From positions 1,674,001 to 1,738,000 of the forward strand of contig OZ245813.1 in the NCBI GenBank assembly GCA_965228445.1: a stretch of DNA of 64,000 bases, given 5' to 3'. The translations under genes and the position numbers were made by a program. The notes under the pieces are model-generated. The model had not been told where the DNA came from. It worked only from the letters and a program-made list of their open reading frames with translations, and did no database searches. Origin of the DNA: Thalassobaculum sp965228445 (GTDB lineage Bacteria; Pseudomonadota; Alphaproteobacteria; Thalassobaculales; Thalassobaculaceae). Positions 60,614-64,000 of the stretch are shown piece by piece (positions within the stretch are counted from its first letter, which is position 1; every line of letters begins with the position of its first letter).

Positions 60614-61429
60614 ATGGTTGCAGGCAGCCCCGCCCACTGCGCAGAATGGATCGGCCTGCCGCAACAGTCCGAGATCTCCGCGATGAGCACCGTCGATTTC
60701 CAGCCGGGGGCCTACCGGTTCGTCCCCGGTGTCTTCCAGTATTCCGCCGGGGTCGCGGCGATGCCGGGCTACGGGATGCGGCGGGTCCAGTTCCGCCGAC
60801 CGGTGCCGCTCGACGAGGGCTTCGCGCGGATCGAGGCGATCATCACCGCGGCGGGCCGACCCCTCACAGCCGTCTGCGCCTGTGAGCTGCGGTCGCCCGG
60901 CCAGTTCTCCGAGGAGGGCTTCCGGGCGTTCAACGAACGCTATGTAGGCACCCTGTCGCGCTGGGGGATCTTCGATGGAACGACCAACCCGGTGGCCCGC
61001 AGCAATGTCTGCCCCGAGATCGGCGGCCCGTCCGAACCGTCCTTCCACGCCTTTACTTTCACCGTCGAACGCGCCGAAGAGCACCCGTCCTTCGTGGTCG
61101 CCGGCAGCGGCGAATGCCCGGAGGGGCTCGGCAACTACCGCGACCACATCGTACGGCGCGGCGAGCTCAGCCCGGACGCGATCGCCGAGAAGGCGCGTTT
61201 CGTGCTCGGCGAGATGGAGCGGCGGCTCGGCGCCCTCGGCGCCGGCTGGGCGGATGTGACGGCGACCCAGATCTATACGATCCACGACATCCACCCGTTC
61301 CTGGACAGCGAGATCGTGTCCCGCGGGGCCGCCGCCGGCGGGGTGACGTGGCACTTCAACCGGCCGCCCGTGGTCGATCTCGAATACGAGATGGACTGCC
61401 GCGGGGTGCTTGAGGAGATGGTCGACTGA
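60614..61429 (+). CDS. RidA/YjgF-like protein, apparently tandem
   Basis: A 271-residue cytoplasmic protein. The two halves each look like a RidA/YjgF fold: an N-terminal half with YSAGVAAMPGYG and LDEGFARIEAIITAAG, and a C-terminal half with VVAGSGECPEG, KARFVLGEMERRLGALGAGWADVTATQIYTI and a closing VDLEYEMDCRGV. Tandem RidA relatives act on imine or enamine intermediates or on reactive acids. AAGGG precedes the start by about nine bases. Its stop overlaps the next gene, so they form one unit. The match is by pattern and is moderate only. Confidence 0.6.
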   Translation: MVAGSPAHCAEWIGLPQQSEISAMSTVDFQPGAYRFVPGVFQYSAGVAAMPGYGMRRVQFRRPVPLDEGFARIEAIITAAGRPLTAVCACELRSPGQFSEEGFRAFNERYVGTLSRWGIFDGTTNPVARSNVCPEIGGPSEPSFHAFTFTVERAEEHPSFVVAGSGECPEGLGNYRDHIVRRGELSPDAIAEKARFVLGEMERRLGALGAGWADVTATQIYTIHDIHPFLDSEIVSRGAAAGGVTWHFNRPPVVDLEYEMDCRGVLEEMVD

Positions 61430-62412
61430 CCACGCCTCTTAAGATCGCGGTCGGCGCCTATGACCGCACCCTGCCGCTGATGGCGGGGCTGGTCGGGATC
61501 GAGGGTGCCGCGGCCGAGTACGTTACGGCACCGCTGGAGGAGATCTTCGCCCGGGCCTTCGATCAGCAGGCCTATGACGTCACCGAGTTGTCCTTCAGCA
61601 ACTACCTTTTCCTGACTTCGACCGGCGACTGTCCCTATATCGGCCTGCCGATCTTCCCGTCGCGGGTATTCCGGCACTCCTCGGTCTATCTCCGCACCGA
61701 CCGCGGGATCCGCGGGCCGCGCGACCTCGCTGGCCGCCTTGTCGGGGTCCGCGAATACTCGATGACGGCGGCCCTGGTAGCGCGCGGCGTGTTGGAGGAC
61801 GAGTTCGGGATTCGGTCGTCGGAGATCCGGTGGCGCTACGGGCCGGCCTATGCGGGCGATAGCGCGCCGATCGTGCGGGTGATGCCACGCGGGGTCGAGC
61901 TGGAGCCGCTGGAGGGTGCTGCCAACCTGTCGGACGCGTTGCGGGACGGAACGCTCGACGCGCTGGTGGCCTACAAGCCGCCGCCGGCCTTCCTGGAGGG
62001 GGCCGCCCATGTCCGCCGTCTGTTCGCCGACTATACCGCGGTGGAGGCGGATTACGGCCGCCGCACCGGCATCTTTCCGATCATGCACCTGCTCGGCATG
62101 CGCCGCGAGCTCGCCGAGCGCGACCCCGACCTCTGTCTGCGGATCTGCGACGCCTTCGAGGCCGGCCGCCGCTATGCGGTCGCGCGCACCGGCGAGAGCC
62201 AGGCCCCCTTCACCAGCCTGCCCTGGGCGCCCGCCGAGGCCGAGCGGGCGCGGGGCGTGCTGGGCGACGATTACTGGTCCTACGGGGTCGGCGCCAACCG
62301 GGCCGCGCTTGAGGCCCTGTGCCGGTATTCCCACGCCCAGGGCATCGCCGCCCGGCCGGTCGCGGTCGACGAGCTGTTCGTGCCGGCTACCTTGGCCTGG
62401 GAACCCGGCTGA
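61426..62412 (+). CDS. 4,5-dihydroxyphthalate decarboxylase-like protein, likely CTG start
   Basis: A 328-residue protein. With start at CTG 61426 it begins MTTPLKIAVGAYDRTLPLM, a typical opening for the 4,5-dihydroxyphthalate decarboxylase family, which has a periplasmic-binding-like fold but is cytoplasmic. Further features are YDVTELSFSNYLFL, IPIFPSRVFRHSSVYL (as LPIFPSRVFRHSSVYL), GVREYSMTAALVARGVL and LSDALRDGTLDALVAYKPP. No ATG, GTG or TTG exists in frame before ATG 61480; starting there would lose the first strand. CTG overlaps the preceding stop (CTGA) and has GGAG eight bases before. Decarboxylation of an aromatic or related acid is expected. Confidence 0.78.
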   Translation: MTTPLKIAVGAYDRTLPLMAGLVGIEGAAAEYVTAPLEEIFARAFDQQAYDVTELSFSNYLFLTSTGDCPYIGLPIFPSRVFRHSSVYLRTDRGIRGPRDLAGRLVGVREYSMTAALVARGVLEDEFGIRSSEIRWRYGPAYAGDSAPIVRVMPRGVELEPLEGAANLSDALRDGTLDALVAYKPPPAFLEGAAHVRRLFADYTAVEADYGRRTGIFPIMHLLGMRRELAERDPDLCLRICDAFEAGRRYAVARTGESQAPFTSLPWAPAEAERARGVLGDDYWSYGVGANRAALEALCRYSHAQGIAARPVAVDELFVPATLAWEPG

Positions 62413-62621
62413 CGGGCGCTCTCCCAATCCAGGAAAAGCATTTCCCAAATCCCCATGAAACGGAGTCAAAGAGACTTCATCACACCCTTACGTAGTCCGC
62501 CGTATTGCCAGCTCCCCCAGGGCGGTCCTACGCTGTCCAGTGTCGGTAACAGCCGACCGCGAACCCGTCGGCAGCACAAACGATCGACGGGTCAGATAAT
62601 CGCTCATAAGGGGAGTGAAAC

Positions 62622-63617
62622 ATGACCTACCGCACCCGCATCGCCGGCGTCCTCGCCGGCGCCGGCCTGTTGGCCATGGCCGCGCTGCCGGCCACCGCGC
62701 AGGAGATCGAACTGCACGGCGCCGTGCAGTTCGACGACAACCATGCCTTCAACAAGGCGCTGCTGAAGTTCGAGGAGCTGACGGCGGCCTGCTACAACAA
62801 GCCGATCAAGTTCGTGCTTCACCGCAACAGCGAGCTGGGTCTGGAGAAGGACTACTTCAACTACATGAGTAAGGGCGTATCCGTCGACTACGCGATCGTG
62901 TCGCCCTCGCACATGTCGACCTACTCCAAGATGGCCCCGCTGATGGATATGCCGTTCCTGTTCCGCGACCTCGAGCACTGGAACAAGGTGCTCGATCAGG
63001 ACGGGCTGGCCCCCATCGCCGAGGACGTCAGGGAGAAGGCCGACGTGATCCTGATCGGCTATGCCGGCGGCGGCACCCGCAACCTGATCGTCAAGCGGCC
63101 GGTGGAGAACATGGAGGATCTGAAGGATCTGCCGATCCGCGTGATGGGCGCGCCGATCCAGACCCAGATCTTCCAGGCCATCACCGCCGCCCCGACCGTG
63201 ATCGCCTATTCGGAAGTCTACAACGCCATCCAGACAGGCGTGATCGACGCGGCCGAGAACGAAGCCGCCGGCATCGAGCAGATGAAGTTCTACGAAGTCG
63301 GTCCGGACATCTCGCTGACCCAGCACGCGATCACAGTCCGGCCGATCGGGTTCAGCGGCAAGACCTTCGACAGGCTTCCGTCCGACCTCCAGGCCTGCAT
63401 CATGAGCGCGGGCAAGGCGGCGGGTAAGCACGGTCGCGAGATCGAGTCCTCCCAGGACTCCGAGAAGCTCGCCAAGATGGAGAGCGAAGGCAAGCTAAAG
63501 ACCCACACCTTCAACGACCGCGCCAAGCTTCTGGAATTGGCCGAGCCGGTGAAGAAGGCCTACGCCGAGGAACTGGGCGCGACTGCGGTGCTCGAGAAGA
63601 TCAACAGCATCCAATAA
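62622..63617 (+). CDS. TRAP transporter substrate-binding protein (DctP family)
   Basis: A 331-residue exported binding protein. The signal peptide covers about residues 1-26 (ALPATAQ). The mature part contains MSKGVSVDYAIVSPSHMSTY, IGYAGGGTRNLIVKRPV, IRVMGAPIQTQIFQAITAAPTVIAYSEVYNAIQTGVIDAAENE, in which the Arg of IRVMGAP is the usual carboxylate-binding residue. GGGGAG lies upstream of the start. It should deliver an organic acid to the TRAP membrane proteins encoded next. Confidence 0.95.
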   Translation: MTYRTRIAGVLAGAGLLAMAALPATAQEIELHGAVQFDDNHAFNKALLKFEELTAACYNKPIKFVLHRNSELGLEKDYFNYMSKGVSVDYAIVSPSHMSTYSKMAPLMDMPFLFRDLEHWNKVLDQDGLAPIAEDVREKADVILIGYAGGGTRNLIVKRPVENMEDLKDLPIRVMGAPIQTQIFQAITAAPTVIAYSEVYNAIQTGVIDAAENEAAGIEQMKFYEVGPDISLTQHAITVRPIGFSGKTFDRLPSDLQACIMSAGKAAGKHGREIESSQDSEKLAKMESEGKLKTHTFNDRAKLLELAEPVKKAYAEELGATAVLEKINSIQ

Positions 63618-63716
63618 CCCGGCCCTAAATTAAACCATCCAGGCGGCGAGCGATTGGATCCCCGATCGTTCGCTGCCGGTTGGCGTGCCGTTCGTTCACG
63701 AGGCGGGTTGCCCCTG

Positions 63717-64000
63717 ATGACTCCGACACTGACCAAGTTTCTTGACGCGATCGACCGGATCCTGCAGGTCGCGATCACCGTGCTGATTACGTTGCTGATC
63801 GTGCCCGTGACCCTGCAGATCCTCGCGCGCTACGTCCCCTTCATCCCGCGCTACATCTGGACCGAGGAAGCCGCCCGGTTCTGCTTCGTGTGGATCATCA
63901 TGCTCGGCGCCATGATCGCCGTACGCGACGGAAGCCATTTCGACGTCGATGTCCTGCCGACCCCGCGAACCCGGGCCGGCCGAGGTTGGGCCAGGCTTCT
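63717..64000 (+). CDS. TRAP transporter small permease (DctQ family), cut by window edge
   Basis: The first 94 codons of a TRAP small membrane subunit. Helix 1 is ILQVAITVLITLLIVPVTLQILARY, followed by PRYIWTEEAARFCFVWIIMLGAMIAVRDGSHFDVDVL, the family signature including WTEEAARF and the conserved GSHF. AGGCGGG precedes the start by nine bases. The large permease gene should lie beyond the right edge. Confidence 0.92.
   Translation, partial: MTPTLTKFLDAIDRILQVAITVLITLLIVPVTLQILARYVPFIPRYIWTEEAARFCFVWIIMLGAMIAVRDGSHFDVDVLPTPRTRAGRGWARL

Overview
The window is dense, high-GC DNA with about 50 protein-coding genes. No rRNA, tRNA, CRISPR array, insertion sequence or phage gene was recognised. 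Gene content (ABC, tripartite tricarboxylate (TTT) and TRAP solute transporters, many LysR-type regulators, multi-PAS chemotaxis receptor, RTX proteins, GTG starts, strong GC bias) suggests a free-living heterotrophic alphaproteobacterium, perhaps Rhodospirillales-like. That placement is inference from gene style, not from a marker gene.

Layout. 1-3.9 kb: spermidine/putrescine-type ABC importer (binding protein cut by the left edge) with a divergent LysR regulator. 3.9-5.8 kb: TetR regulator and divergent AhpD-like gene sharing two near-identical operators, then an NTF2-fold protein. 6.0-9.0 kb: RTX calcium-binding protein. 9.1-16.9 kb: signalling block with a soluble three-PAS chemotaxis receptor, a histidine kinase with a degenerate ATPase domain, an OmpR-type regulator, a hybrid kinase with an ethylene-receptor-like (ETR1) membrane sensor, and a PleD-like diguanylate cyclase. 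16.9-19.1 kb: LysR regulator and MFS exporter. 19.1-22.2 kb: NarL-type two-component system facing a MipA/OmpV porin gene across a palindrome-bearing intergenic region. 22.2-27.6 kb: an HTH protein of unknown role and a 1345-residue DUF4347/autotransporter-repeat/RTX chimera. 27.7-32.7 kb: PAS-CPBP membrane protein, radical SAM enzyme and cyclopropane synthase in one direction, with a convergent glycosyltransferase. 32.9-41.4 kb: small redox and hydrolase genes with LysR, Lrp and AraC regulators.

41.6-49.4 kb: a complete potassium ATPase locus in the unusual order kdpF-kdpB-small membrane ORF-kdpA-kdpC-kdpD-kdpE. 49.9-55.9 kb: GntR regulator, TauD-type dioxygenase and a TTT transporter whose small subunit carries a binding-protein-like (TctC/Bug) domain inserted between its membrane segments; this is the most novel architecture seen here. 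56.1-64.0 kb: catabolic cluster of an NTF2-flavin monooxygenase fusion, a 3-hydroxyisobutyrate-dehydrogenase-type enzyme, a carboxymuconolactone-decarboxylase-family protein, LysR, a RidA-like protein, a dihydroxyphthalate-decarboxylase-like protein apparently starting at CTG, and a TRAP transporter cut by the right edge.

Regulatory logic is visible in several places. Palindromes sit between regulators and their divergent targets at 2.8, 4.5-4.6, 21.2, 33.85 and 50.8 kb, and hairpin terminators separate several units. All functional calls are from reading motifs and layout; no database search was run.
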